Source: Stemphylium vesicarium
Taxonomy: Eukaryota > Ascomycota > Dothideomycetes > Pleosporales > Pleosporaceae
DNA length: 64,000 bases
Assembly (NCBI GenBank): GCA_004380135.1
Contig: QXCR01000036.1
Coordinates: forward strand, 62,001 to 126,000
Direction of reading: 5' to 3'
In this document: in pieces, positions 1 to 10,077 of the stretch
Layout: every line of letters starts with the position of its first letter
Numbering within the stretch: the stretch's first letter is position 1
The notes under the pieces: model-generated
What the model saw: only the letters and a program-made list of their open reading frames with translations
Databases searched by the model: none
What the model was told of the DNA's origin: nothing
Translations under genes and position numbers: made by a program

Positions 1-592
1 TGATTGCCGTCTCGGGGTTCTCTGACATGTACGTATCTCCCTTGCTCAGCTCGAATATACGGCCCTTGCAGTGAATCTTTGCCCCGTTCCACCCCAGGCA
101 CTCGACCTCGATGTAGCCATGCGGATATAGCGCGCTTGGCGCGTGGTAGGCGGCCTGGACGTGGACACGTGAAATGAGGCGATTGGTAGAAAGCTGGTAG
201 TCGGAAGTATTGGAACTTCTGCCCATGCGCAGGATTTCGCCGTCTGCTGCGAGGTCTACCGTGGGTACAGCGCCGAGAGGGGTCCGCTCAGACAGAGCGG
301 AGAAGGTGCGTTCAAAGCCCGGCCGGGCATGGCGGGGCGACGAGGAAATAATGTTGGTTGACGACGTTGGCTGCGGAGTCGGATAGTACTTTAGCTGCTT
401 GGGGAAGGTTGGCGAGTCCTCCTCGAACTTGCGTTTGGACGATGTTGGGCGCGGAAACGGCGAGGAAGAGAAAGGTCCATCTTCGCCGAAGGCCGGAAGA
501 AGTGTTGGCGTGGCCTTTCTCACCCGCTCCGACTGCAATTCTGTCGACTGGATGAGGGATTGCGGCAACGCCTTGCTGGGAGAGACGTCCAT
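1..592 (-). CDS. FHA-domain protein, Plm2/Tos4-like (partial, C-terminus off the window)
   Basis: An open frame runs from an ATG at 592 down to base 1 without a stop, giving about 197 N-terminal residues; the rest lies beyond the left edge. The first ~110 residues are disordered, Ser/Pro-rich, with a basic patch (SSKRKFEED) that could aid nuclear import. From about residue 120 the sequence matches a forkhead-associated fold: the phosphothreonine-binding signature GRSSNTSDY...RLISRVHV (Gly-Arg, then Ser-Arg-x-His) is visible. FHA domains bind pThr peptides. The N-terminal tail plus FHA layout resembles yeast Plm2/Tos4, chromatin-associated proteins of G1/S and DNA-damage control. That orthology is inferred; other FHA proteins are possible. 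A TATA-like element lies 46-55 bases upstream of the ATG. Confidence 0.75.
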   Translation of the reverse strand, partial: MDVSPSKALPQSLIQSTELQSERVRKATPTLLPAFGEDGPFSSSPFPRPTSSKRKFEEDSPTFPKQLKYYPTPQPTSSTNIISSSPRHARPGFERTFSALSERTPLGAVPTVDLAADGEILRMGRSSNTSDYQLSTNRLISRVHVQAAYHAPSALYPHGYIEVECLGWNGAKIHCKGRIFELSKGDTYMSENPETAI

Positions 593-637
593 ATCGTCGG
601 CGGAGCTCCTATGACGCGAGACACGGCGTGTCGAGGC

Positions 638-647
638 CTATATAAGG
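638..647 (-). promoter_or_regulatory. TATA-like element of the FHA gene
   Basis: The minus strand reads CCTTATATAG here, 46-55 bp 5' of the FHA start codon. Position and sequence suit a core promoter TATA element, but fungal promoters often work without one, so this is tentative. Confidence 0.35.
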
Positions 648-1464
648 GTAATAGAGACGTGTCTGGGGGGGAGACGTGGTAGCCGGCGGCTGCAGGAGCG
701 AGGGTCAAAGACGCAAAGGTAGCCGCGAGGATATATGGAAAAAGAAAGACGTGGGTTAGGAACAGGAAAAAGCCATTCAATTACGAGGCTACGCGGTCAC
801 GACACGGGTCGATGAAGAGGTCGCGGTCGCGGTTGTGGTAGCGTGAATGAGCTCGGACCGGAGCCTGCCATGAGGAGCCAACCGGAATTGGAATTCACTA
901 CGGTTTCCCCCCTCGCAATACAGGGCCTCCTGCATCTTCTTAATACGATCTGTGACACCCTATGTATCTTGTCTTCGCTAGGCTTTCTTTAATCGTTCAC
1001 ATTTGCGTGCATTCCTGCCTACCTCCGTGTCAAAGTTCGCTCTCGTTGACGACAGATGCGTTCATACGCCTGGGGGCACGAGCACAACCAGAGCGTCTAT
1101 GTCATGTTTCCACCCTCGGCTGTAACTTGATTGTCTATGCCGTGCCAGCCCCTCTACGCTGCAGCTCATCCCACATCATCCCACAGTCATTGGTAATTTC
1201 TATGCGCTGGACTCGGATCATCCACCCCTATCGGTGCAACTACAGCATACAAGTGTTTCTTATTAAAAAGTCAAACACGCAAATAGTCGCTATCGCTATC
1301 ATAAAGCGACCTACGTTCACTACACGCAGGTCCGCCAAGATCTCAAGATGCTGTGCGCTCTTACATACGTATCGAACGGGCCTATAGTTCTGGGCGCACG
1401 AGAAGACCAAGTCGATCGGCATGCAAGTGAAAAGAAAATCTTCGTGCAGCAATTGACGCAACTA

Positions 1465-1897
1465 ACGCGAACGCAAACATTTTTGTGCCCAAAGTGGAGC
1501 TGTGAAAGACGCGAAACGGGCGTATAGACGCGTCTTGTGTGAAAAGGTGGCCAGGCGAGCGCACGGTGACAGCGTTTCGGCTGAACCAAAACCGGCTGCG
1601 ATCGATCAATCGATAACGTGAACCAATGTCTCTGTGCGTCAGCGATCCAGGAGACATCTGACATTGTCCAAGAGTAAAATGTACGGATTGCTCAGTCGAT
1701 GGAGGGGTGATAGCCTCTATGATGCATTGTCTGACGCCAGACGCGAACCTGACGCCATGACGCATACAACCCTACGGATAACTGACTTCTGAAAAGATGG
1801 CTGGCTGCGCGAAGACAAAAACTTGGATTGATATTGGCTGGCTGGTGGCATTGCAAGGATAGATAGCTGTCGTGTCCTGGAGGAAGGTGCGACGCGA
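1465..1897. promoter_or_regulatory. Cluster of five ACGCG-type (MBF/SBF-like) motifs
   Basis: ACGCGAA occurs at 1465-1471 and 1741-1747, ACGCGAAA at 1509-1516, palindromic ACGCGT at 1528-1533 and ACGCGA at 1892-1897. ACGCGT is the yeast/fission-yeast MCB core and CRCGAAA the SCB core. The cluster lies 168-600 bp 5' of the L1-domain gene and 870-1300 bp 5' of the FHA gene, whose yeast relatives PLM2/TOS4 are SBF/MBF targets. Binding and target are inferred. Confidence 0.4.
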
Positions 1898-2064
1898 TGA
1901 TTGGTCACAAATTTCCATAATTATTCCCGAATGAGACATCTTGGCCCCGCAATTGCTTCGGAGCATCGGCGAAACCTTGACTCCGGGCAAAAAGTTCGAA
2001 AGTTTGAACAAGGGTCTAGGCCAGAATTTCCAGTGACAAGAAAGCGCAACCAACAACTTCAACA

Positions 2065-3298
2065 ATGGCTAAATCAAAGACTGTAACCAAAAAGACAGAG
2101 AAGGCTGCCGAGGCGCCTCTCACTACCAAAACCGCGGATGGCACCCCATACCAGCTGGACCCGGCGCAAGTCGAGCGCGCGGCGAAAGCGCTAGTTGCGC
2201 ACATGAAGAAGCACGTCGAGGAGAAGCAGGAGGAAGCACCCAAGAAGAGCTTAGCTGCTGACGAAGACGAGCCCGAAGAAGTTGATGAGCCTATCTTTCT
2301 CAGTCTTTCGACGAAGAAGCAGATTGGCAACACCAAGAGCTTGAAGCCTGTCGCTATGTATGATTGCACATGTTATAAACCGCAGCGCATTACTGACAAC
2401 CTGTAGCAAGCTGCCTCACCCGATCATTGCCGACGATGTTCGGATATGCATCTTTACCAAAGACCCGCAAAGAGCATACAAGGACCTCGTGGCATCCGAC
2501 GCTTTCCCTGCTGCCCTCCGTGGAAAGGTACAGCGCGTACTTGGCGTAGACAAGCTCAAGAAGCGTTACAAGGCCTTCGAGCAAAAGCGCGCGCTACTTG
2601 CAGAGTACGACGTCTTCATGGTCGACGACCGCGTCATCAAGATTGTCGCAGAGTGCCTGGGCAAGGTTTTCTACAAGAGCAAGTCCAAGCGCCCGATCCC
2701 CATCCGCCTTACCGCTGGCGCATACATCGACAAGAGCGCGAAGAAAGACGCAAAGGAACCGCAGAACGTGGTGGGAACACCGCAAGGCGTAGCAAAGGAA
2801 GTCGAATCCGCTCTGAACTCGACGTATCTCAGCATGAGCCCGTCGGCAAACACTTCCATCAAGGTTGCCAACCTCTCCATGACCCCTCAACAGATTGTCG
2901 AGAACACCGCCGCCGTTGTGTCTGAAGTCGTAAACAAGCACGTTGGACAGGGCTGGCGCAACGTTCGTAGCCTGCACGTCAAGGGGCCGGCGACAAAGGC
3001 GCTGCCCATTTGGCTCGCCGACGAATTGTGGGTAGAGGACAGCCAAGTCCGCGACGGACCATACCAAGGTGCAATCACAGATGGATCAGCCAAGGGCAAG
3101 TCTGCAGAGCGCAAGCGCAAGTGGGATGAATGGGAGGAGGAGCTGCTGGATGATGATGCTCTTGCGGCAAAACAGGCTAGGAGAGAGGCGAAGAAGGCCA
3201 AGAAGACAGAGAAGAAGAGCTCGATCAGCAAAGAAAAGAGGAAGGCGATGAAGCAAGATGTACTACAGTCAGTACAGACGCCTTTGATCGCTGGTTAG
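2065..3298 (+). CDS. Ribosomal L1 domain protein, Cic1/Utp30-like (ribosome biogenesis)
   Basis: Two exons, 2065-2357 and 2407-3298, with a 49-bp intron (gtatga...tgtag); the join restores ATC and gives 394 aa. The N-terminus is Lys-rich, followed by a helix (VERAAKALVAHMKKH) and the start of an L1 fold (IFLSLSTKKQI...LPHPI). The L1-type domain spans roughly residues 75-305 and includes the motif KSKRPIPIRLT. The last ~80 residues are a highly charged Lys/Arg/Glu tail, typical of nucleolar proteins. In yeast, Cic1 and Utp30 are L1-like assembly factors on pre-60S and pre-90S particles rather than mature ribosomal proteins; the long basic tail and length favour that over RPL1/L10a (about 217 aa). 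Which of the two is the ortholog cannot be decided here. Confidence 0.85.
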
Positions 3299-3654
3299 GT
3301 TTATTGCAAGCATCAACGCATGGCGCGGCGCACTTAATGTTGGCGTTCTGGTGTTCAAAAGACATATTTGACAGTATACCCGTAAAACGCGGGCGGCTAT
3401 GCAACAATGTAGACTTTTTACATTTGTGCCATCCCTTACATCTCACATGCAACTTCAACACGATACGATCTTTAATATCTTACATTGCCATGGAGTCTTG
3501 CAGGCGGGATGACGCTTTGACCATGCCCGGGTGTACCTACCTCGGCCTGATGCTAACGTCATGCAGCGCGTCTTAGATCTGACGCACGCCTCTCGCGCGT
3601 TCAACTTGCGCCTCCCAACCCCCAGAACACCACATTCTTTCCACAACTTTCACA
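3299..3654. other. Short intergenic region
   Basis: About 350 bp between two same-strand genes. It contains the 3' end of the L1-domain transcript and the promoter of the thioesterase gene. I see no further element. Confidence 0.6.
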
Positions 3655-4638
3655 ATGCTGCATTTGCTTCCTATCTCGACCTTACTTTTGGTGACCCAAA
3701 CCTTGGCTTCGCCTCTCGCACGTAGCGAGTCGAAACCTCTTCCGCTGCTCATCTGGCATGGCCTAGGCGACAATTACGCCGCAGATGGCCTGCACAGCGT
3801 TGGCGACCTCGCGAACGAGACGAACCCGGGTACTTTTGTGTACTACATCCGACTTGATGAAGATGCTGGAAGCGATCGAACAGCGACATTTCTGGGTAAT
3901 GTGACCGAGCAGATCGCCCAGGTCTGTGACGACATCTCAGAACACGAGGTTCTGTCTCAAGCACCAGGCCTCAACGCTTTAGGCTTCTCTCAGGGAGGGC
4001 AGTTTCTTCGCGGTTTAATAGAAAGGTGCGGAGATCGCGTAAACATCAAGAATCTGGTCACCTTCGGAAGCCAGCACAATGGTATTGCAAAGTATCAGCT
4101 CTGCAAAGACGGGGATTGGCTCTGCAAAGGGTACATCGGTCTTCTCAAGGCAAACACATGGGGTTCCTGGGTCCAAGGACATCTTGTCCCTGCGCAGTAC
4201 TTCAAAGCCACCAACGAAACCACGGGCGAACCCACCGACGAATACCTCGAGGCCTCCAACTTCCTTGCCGACATCAACAACGAGCGGAAGCTGAAGAACG
4301 TCACATACGCGAAGAATCTTGCTGCGCTAGACAACTTCGTCATGTACGTGTTCGAGGACGACACCACAGTCATACCAAAGGAGAGCGGCTGGTTTGCGTA
4401 CACCAACACGACTAGCAATGAGGTGACAGATCTGAGAGATCGTGATATCTACAAAGAGGACTGGATTGGACTGAAGAAGCTGGATGAGAAGGGCGGTCTG
4501 CATTTCAAGACTACAAAGGGTGGACATATGGACTTAGGGGACAAGGTATTGAAAGATGTCTTCAAGACTTATTTCTCTGCTGAAAAGACAGCATGGGGCA
4601 GTCTTGTTGAAGAAGTGCAGGAAGTCCTAGAGCTGTAG
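3655..4638 (+). CDS. PPT1: Palmitoyl-protein thioesterase 1
   Basis: A single exon encodes 327 aa. An N-terminal hydrophobic signal peptide (about residues 1-19, ending near TLASP) sends it to the secretory/lysosomal pathway. The core is the PPT alpha/beta hydrolase: LLIWHGLGDN near residue 31, the nucleophile elbow G-F-S-Q-G-G with Ser112, NLVTFGSQHNGI, a charged aspartate region (VFEDDTTVIP) and the catalytic histidine in GGHMDLG near the end. The enzyme removes thioester-linked palmitate from cysteines during lysosomal/vacuolar protein turnover. Length and motif order match human PPT1 (306 aa) and fungal orthologs. Several N-x-T sites suggest N-glycosylation. No intron is needed, and the ATG follows an in-frame stop region. 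Confidence 0.93.
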   Translation: MLHLLPISTLLLVTQTLASPLARSESKPLPLLIWHGLGDNYAADGLHSVGDLANETNPGTFVYYIRLDEDAGSDRTATFLGNVTEQIAQVCDDISEHEVLSQAPGLNALGFSQGGQFLRGLIERCGDRVNIKNLVTFGSQHNGIAKYQLCKDGDWLCKGYIGLLKANTWGSWVQGHLVPAQYFKATNETTGEPTDEYLEASNFLADINNERKLKNVTYAKNLAALDNFVMYVFEDDTTVIPKESGWFAYTNTTSNEVTDLRDRDIYKEDWIGLKKLDEKGGLHFKTTKGGHMDLGDKVLKDVFKTYFSAEKTAWGSLVEEVQEVLEL

Positions 4639-5407
4639 AAAGACAGGTTGTAGACCTGACGCGCGAAGAATGAAATTGCCTTATTAAAGCTTACCAAACG
4701 GAAATGTGCGACTTGAATTTAACCAAACGCGCGGGCAGTGGTTCGCTCGGGATACAAGACGTTTTGCCGAATCGAGATCGATAATCACTTCATTGCCACA
4801 GGCTGTGTTTATCCCATGGTGAAGCCACAAAATAAGGGTCTCCACATTGTGGTAGGTATACATCCCGACTATCGGACCCTGAGCCCTCTTCATGCCCGCG
4901 GGTGTAGCGTGACTCGTATTTAACTTTGTGCTCTCAGCCTCATCTGGATGCCCGGATTTGAATTCGATACCACTTGCACCTCTTCAAGGGTATCTGAAAG
5001 TCGTTACAGTTACCTACACCGAGACTGTAGCACTACATATCCGGGATAAAAGGCGACTAGTCCTCCAATCATTCGGGATTCTTGCGTGCGCTCCCCTCCC
5101 CCGACCGGGGTTTTACGGCAGACGTCATGCTTGAGTGGGTCGCGTTGAGCATCAGCCCACAGCGACACTCCACGCCAGTGCTGGTCAAAACGAGTTAGCC
5201 TTGGCCTCTCCGTCCTTTAAATTCTCCAAAGTCTCCCAGAACCCTTAATTCAACAGACCTGCCCATCGCGGCCCCTCTCCACTCTCACATCTCTTATTCT
5301 CGTCGCTCGCGCCGACTTTACTTTTCAGATAACACCAAAAGCGTTATCGATAAGCTTTTTGCCAGGATCGCGATCGCATTGGACTTGGGGAAAAAGCAGA
5401 AACCAAG
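4639..5407. other. Intergenic region, ACH1 promoter
   Basis: No credible frame. The stretch near 5090-5110 is C/G-rich and contains CCGGGG at 5105-5110, which fits the CreA carbon-repressor consensus SYGGRG; one hexamer is weak evidence, though carbon repression would suit an acetate-metabolism gene. The last 150 bp are pyrimidine-rich, as in many fungal 5' leaders. Confidence 0.5.
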
Positions 5408-7433
5408 ATGTCGGTCTCAGCACTATTGAAGAGTCGGGTTCGGAGACCGAGTTACCTCAAGAAGCTTGCCAAAGCTGAGGATTTGCTTCATCACTTCCCC
5501 AATGGAGCATACATTGGTTGGAGTGGTTTCACCGGTGTGGGATACCCAAAGTAAGCACTTTTCTCTCTTCAGCCATGATATTATCCAAGCGATGAGGCAC
5601 TCGCCGCCTCCTAGGTTACACCTGGCAGAACGCGTATCTTGTTGGGAGTATTGAAAGCATCTATCCGTGGTCCCGAGGTGGAACGGAAGTTTGACAAGTG
5701 ACGAAGGCCGAATTATGTCCGACTCCACAATTCGGCCTACGCATGGATCATGTCAAGACAAGTAGTCAGGACGACCCATAAAGTCGATCTTGGCTATCAT
5801 TGTTGTAGCTAGCAATGAATCTCTGACGCAGGCTTTGCTCGAGACATTGTTCAGTATTCTGGACTAATATAATGGCAGGAAGATCCCCACCGCCATGGCG
5901 GACCATGTTGAGAAGAACAACCTTCAGGGCCAGCTGAAGTACAACCTCTTTGTCGGTGCTTCCTCAGGCGCTGAGACTGAAAATCGATGGGCACGTCTGA
6001 ACATGATTGAGCGCCGGTCGCCGCATCAAGTTGGCAAAGAGATTGCCAAGGGCATCAACAACGGCAACATCAACTTCTTCGACAAGCATTTGAGTATGTT
6101 CCCCGTCGATTTGATGTACGGGTAAGTACTAGGATATAATCTTCTCTTAGAAGTAATTTGGCTGATCAGAATAGCTTCTACACTCTCAACAAGCCTCGGA
6201 ACAAGCTGGATGTTACTATTGTTGAAGCTTCGGCTATTACCGAGGACGGTGGCATCATTCCTGGAGCCAGCGTTGGCGCTTCACCTGAGCTCATTCAAAT
6301 GGCCGACAAGATCATCATTGAGGTCAACACCGCCGCTCCTTCTTTTGAAGGCCTGCACGACATCACCATGACTGATCTCCCACCGAACCGCAAGCCGTAC
6401 CTTGTCATGTCTCCGGAAGACCGCATCGGCACACCGTACATCCCTGTTGACCCCGAGAAGGTTGTTGCCGTTGTCGAAAGTGATTACCCTGATCAAACGC
6501 AGCCCAATGCCGCTGAGGATGAAACCTCAAGAGCTATTGCTGCGAACTTGATCGAATTCTTGAAGCATGAAGTTAAGCACGGCCGCCTGCCAGACAACCT
6601 GTTGCCCATTCAGTCGGGTATCGGAAACATTGCCAACGCCGTTGTTGGTGGTCTTGCTGTATGTCCTTGCACTCTGATTTAGCTTGCAACATCTCTTCTA
6701 ACAAATATAGTCCGGCGGTGCAAACTTCAAGAACCTGAAGGTATGGACCGAGGTTCTTCAAGACTCTTTCCTGGATCTCTTTGACTCTGGCAACCTCGAC
6801 TTCGCTACCGCCACTTCGATCCGTTTCTCGCCAGATGGATTCGACCGCTTCTACAAGGGCTGGGACCAATATGCGCACAAGCTTCTGCTCCGCTCCCAGC
6901 AAGTCTCCAACAGCCCCGAGATCATTCGTCGTCTTGGTGTCATCGGTATGAATACTCCCGTCGAGGTTGACATTTACGCGCACGCCAACTCTACTTGCGT
7001 CATGGGCAGCCGCATGCTCAACGGTCTCGGAGGATCCGCCGATTTCCTCCGTTCGTCCAAGTACTCCATCATGCACACACCATCCTCTCGCCCTTCAAAG
7101 ACAGACCCCACCGGTGTCTCCTGCATCGTCCCCATGTGCACTCACATCGACCAGACCGAGCACGACCTCGACGTCATCGTCACCGAGCAGGGTCTTGCCG
7201 ATGTTCGCGGTCTGTCCCCCAAGGAGCGTGCCCGCGTCATCATCAAGAAGTGCGCTCACCCCGACTACGTTCCTATCCTCGAAGACTACTTCAACAAGGC
7301 TGAGTTTGAGTGTTTGAGGAAGGGCTGGGGCCACGAGCCTCACCTGTTGTGGAACAGCTTCGACATGCACAGGCATCTGAACGAGAAGGGTACTATGAAG
7401 TTGCCCAAGTGGGATTACGCCAGCAGCTCGTAG
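5408..7433 (+). CDS. ACH1: Acetyl-CoA hydrolase / succinyl-CoA:acetate CoA-transferase
   Basis: Four exons: 5408-5550, 5879-6121, 6175-6658 and 6711-7433, giving 530 aa, the usual Ach1 length. Introns are 328, 53 and 52 bp. The joins rebuild GYPKKIPTAMADHVEKN, MYGFYTLN and VGGLASGGANFKN, all typical of fungal Ach1. Family features include the N-terminal WSGFTGVG, FVGASSGAETENRWA, VEASAITEDGGIIPGASVG (region of the CoA-transferase fold) and EQGLADVRGLSP. Ach1 is mitochondrial and moves CoA between acyl-CoAs and acetate, detoxifying acetate and supporting acetate or propionate use. The first intron is far longer than the others and has a 9-bp inverted repeat. Confidence 0.95.
5706..5737. repeat. 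Perfect 9-bp inverted repeat inside ACH1 intron 1
   Basis: GGCCGAATT at 5706-5714 is mirrored by AATTCGGCC at 5729-5737, with a 14-nt loop. In the pre-mRNA it could form a hairpin in the middle of the 328-bp intron. It may be a regulatory fold, a remnant of an inserted palindrome, or chance. Confidence 0.6.
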
Positions 7434-8703
7434 GATAGTTGCAGGATGCAGTTTTGCGACTGATTTCTGCTGTGACAGACCAGCAGATAACGTCGGATAG
7501 AGGTGACGATTGAAAGAATACATTTAATGGATTGATTGCTTGTTCACTTTATTAGTCCAAACGGAAAGGATGTGTGAAGTGATGCGACTACCTGTGGAAG
7601 CGCATCAAAAGTGCTTTTCGAAGTTTTGATGTTGCCTAGGTATCAGTGAGAACACCTAGGTACGTTTTGTGGCGCATCTTCGGGATGTTACTGTCACACG
7701 GCAGAAAGCACGTTCTTTTGCCTCGTCATGCTCTCCATACCTTCCAAAAAGAAGAGGCCAACGTGTCTATCCGCATCTCGGTTCCTCCCAGCATAGAGCT
7801 TCACCGTTAGGCGCATCGTGTTGCTGCCTCTGGTCTCTCCGGGCCTTTCTTGTAACACTTGCGCATGTCTGGGTGCGTAGCAAAAGGACCGGTAGCGTGC
7901 TTTGCGTCATGATGCCTTGGATGAACGTCATGTATTGAGGCCGTTGCAGGCTTTGGTTGGAACATTCACCGACTGTACCTTGGTGTCTGAAAAGCGTAGA
8001 CGGATGATACCGGGGTCGGGCTGAAGATAGCCAACAAGCTCATTTCCGGAGGCTCCAACTTGACAGATACGAGGCTCGTCGCAACGCGGGTGGCTACGCA
8101 CGCAAGGATGTCAGGCTTAGAAAACTCTGCTTAGACCAGTAGTTCGGCTGCATGTTGCATGCATGCACGCGCTTTTGCCGCCCAATATTGGAATGGTGCA
8201 AGTTGGCATGACATGGCCACCCACTAAAGCCCACGCGTCGGAGAGCACATGATCGCGCGGCTCACAAATGGCCTCAGTCATTCGAGGCCGAAGATACCAC
8301 CGATTCTGTCCTCATACCCTCGACCAGGACGCGCCCCGAAGCTTTCCAAACCCCCTGACATCTCTCGGTGCATCTTTCGCGTTGTTTCCGATCACCTTTG
8401 AGGCTTCCGAAGTGGGAACTAATCCCGCCCGTTCGCGTTTCTACCCGCTGCTATTTCGCGTAGAGCGCACCAACAGCGACACGTCTCCGACCATCGCTCA
8501 CCCGACCGACGGCTGCCATTGCGACGCTTGATACCCTCGCTTCTTGGCCTCGTATCAATATTCCGGTGTAGAAAGTGCTTCTTTGGCCCCGAATCCGAAC
8601 GACTGTCCCAATCACTAGCTGCGGTCGCCTACCCCGCCGCCACGTCCGCCCATGATGCGTAAGTGTCGCGTTCCCCAAGCCGAGCTCTTACCTTGGTACT
8701 CAC
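7434..8703. other. Intergenic region: ACH1 3' end and long leader/promoter of the Whi5-like gene
   Basis: 1.27 kb. Frames here (for example 8268-8531) look like leader sequence rather than protein. ACGCGT occurs at 8233-8238, ACGCG at 8329-8333, and the TTCGCGT cluster at 8375-8461. An ATG at 8652 directly before a GTAAGT could begin an alternative 7-nt first exon of the next gene. Confidence 0.55.
8375..8461. promoter_or_regulatory. Three TTCGCGT elements (MBF/E2F-like) upstream of the Whi5/Nrm1-like gene
   Basis: TTTCGCGT at 8375-8382, TTCGCGT at 8432-8438 and TTTCGCGT at 8454-8461, the reverse complement of ACGCGAA(A). They lie 243-329 bp before the ATG of the Whi5/Nrm1-like gene. ACGCGAAA combines the MCB and SCB cores. 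In yeasts NRM1 is itself an MBF target in a feedback loop; the sites are seen here, the regulation is inferred. Confidence 0.5.
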
Positions 8704-10077
8704 ATGTCCATTGTGCCAGCAGAAGCCCCCGATACTGCCCCAACACCATCTATTCCTGCCCTGCACAAGCCAGACTTCCCAGACTCACAGGAATCAGTCC
8801 ACTCTGCCGTGTCCAGCACCTTCTCCGCCCCAGCGCTGCCGTCTTCCTCAAGTAATCTCTCTGCTTCGACGACAACAGAGACGGATTTCACCACGCCCTC
8901 ATCGACCCATGTAGCAAGCCAGACCAAACCTCCCGAGGCACCGATGCTGGAACGGGCGAACCAAGCTGCTGGCGGGGACGCGCGAGCTGCACCACGTATC
9001 GACACAGCTGCCGCCAATGCATCGCGAACCGGTGGTGGCACAGCAGCCAGTCCCAAACAACCAGAGTCTCCAGCCACCCAGGGCTCCAAGAGAACCGCAG
9101 ACGGATCGTTGAAGAGTGCGGGTCTGGCTTCAGAGGCCCCATCTGTCTACAGACCCATGGCTGCCCACAAGAGAAACAAGAGCATGGACACACATTCGGG
9201 TACTCGCATTGGAGAGGTGCGTTGTCTGGCATGAACCCCTCCAGTCTACTGCTTGCTGACGCGAATGCAGCTTTCCGCACAGCTCAAAACGCGTCTTTCC
9301 TACGCCATGGTCAAGGTCCAGAATGGCTGGGAGAAACAGTCGCTTGACGAGCTGGAAGAAGGACAATCGCAGCGGGGATCTCCCAACTCTGCTCCTGGCA
9401 GAGGTGAACCCTTGACTTTCGACTCGCCTTCTGAGTCGGAACGGCGACGGAGACCGAGCGGAGTTTCGGATATATCCGACCAAATGATCATGTCTCCAGC
9501 TTCGGACCCGACACGATCCCTTGCGGGCACACCAGGAGGTTAGTCGCCTTCTTTTTCAGTCAGGAGAATAGAGTACTGACATTGCTTAGCATACTGGAGG
9601 CCAGGTACACGCCCAGCAATGCATGCCGCCGCAAACCTCATCTCCATCACTGGTTCCCAGCACGGCCATGGTCTCGCTCCAGCGCCCACATTCCAGACTG
9701 GCCGAAGGCGTCGATCTACAGTCTCGCATGCGCCTCCGCCTCTTCTCGGGGCCGGCCAGCGAAAACACTACAGCGATCTGAGCGGCGACATGCGATCCCC
9801 AGCGACTCCTCGAGCAGGGATTCTCCGCATGCCCAGCCAACAAGCAGAGAAGGATGCCGTGGACACATTGCTCTTTATGAGCAGTCCGAACAACTCGCAG
9901 CGTTTCCCAGCAGGAGGGCCACCCGAACCCAGTCCGCTCAGAGCTGAAGCCCCTCAAAGACGCGTCATGTTCGAAGCATATCCTCCCCAAGACAAACATG
10001 TCATGTATCCTCCTTCGATGCCTGCTCCGCCCCATCACCACCAACACGGACCTTATCCAGCTTACCCAGCAAGATGA
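8704..10077 (+). CDS. Whi5/Nrm1-like G1/S transcription repressor
   Basis: Exons 8704-9216, 9271-9538 and 9590-10077, introns 54 and 51 bp, 422 aa. Most of the chain is disordered, rich in Ser/Pro, with many SP/TP sites suited to Cdk phosphorylation. At residues 172-188 it has LSAQLKTRLSYAMVKVQ followed by NGW, resembling the short Whi5-family helix (LK.RL..A..KVQ.). Around residues 346-360 the segment EKDAVDTLLFMSSP resembles the GTB motif by which yeast Whi5 and Nrm1 contact SBF/MBF. Such proteins repress G1/S genes until phosphorylated, or end MBF transcription. The family call rests on two short motifs. Start choice: ATG 8704 is used; an alternative is ATG 8652 with a 7-nt exon, a GTAAGT donor at 8659 and an acceptor at 8722, which stays in frame and would begin MMQAPDTAP. 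Confidence 0.68.

Larger units (their letters stand above)
593..2064. other. Divergent intergenic region between the FHA and L1-domain genes
   Basis: About 1.47 kb with short overlapping frames on both strands, none resembling a protein family. It must hold both promoters. The only clear structure is the TATA-like element near 640 and the ACGCG-type motif cluster at 1465-1897. Confidence 0.6.

Noticed and set aside
4950..4980. tRNA-like T-arm sequence
   Set aside because: GAATTCGATACC resembles a B box, but no acceptor or anticodon stem can be drawn around it.
5551..5878. Box C/D snoRNA in ACH1 intron 1
   Set aside because: A GCGATGAGG and a CTGA occur, but they do not fit the C and D consensus with a terminal stem.
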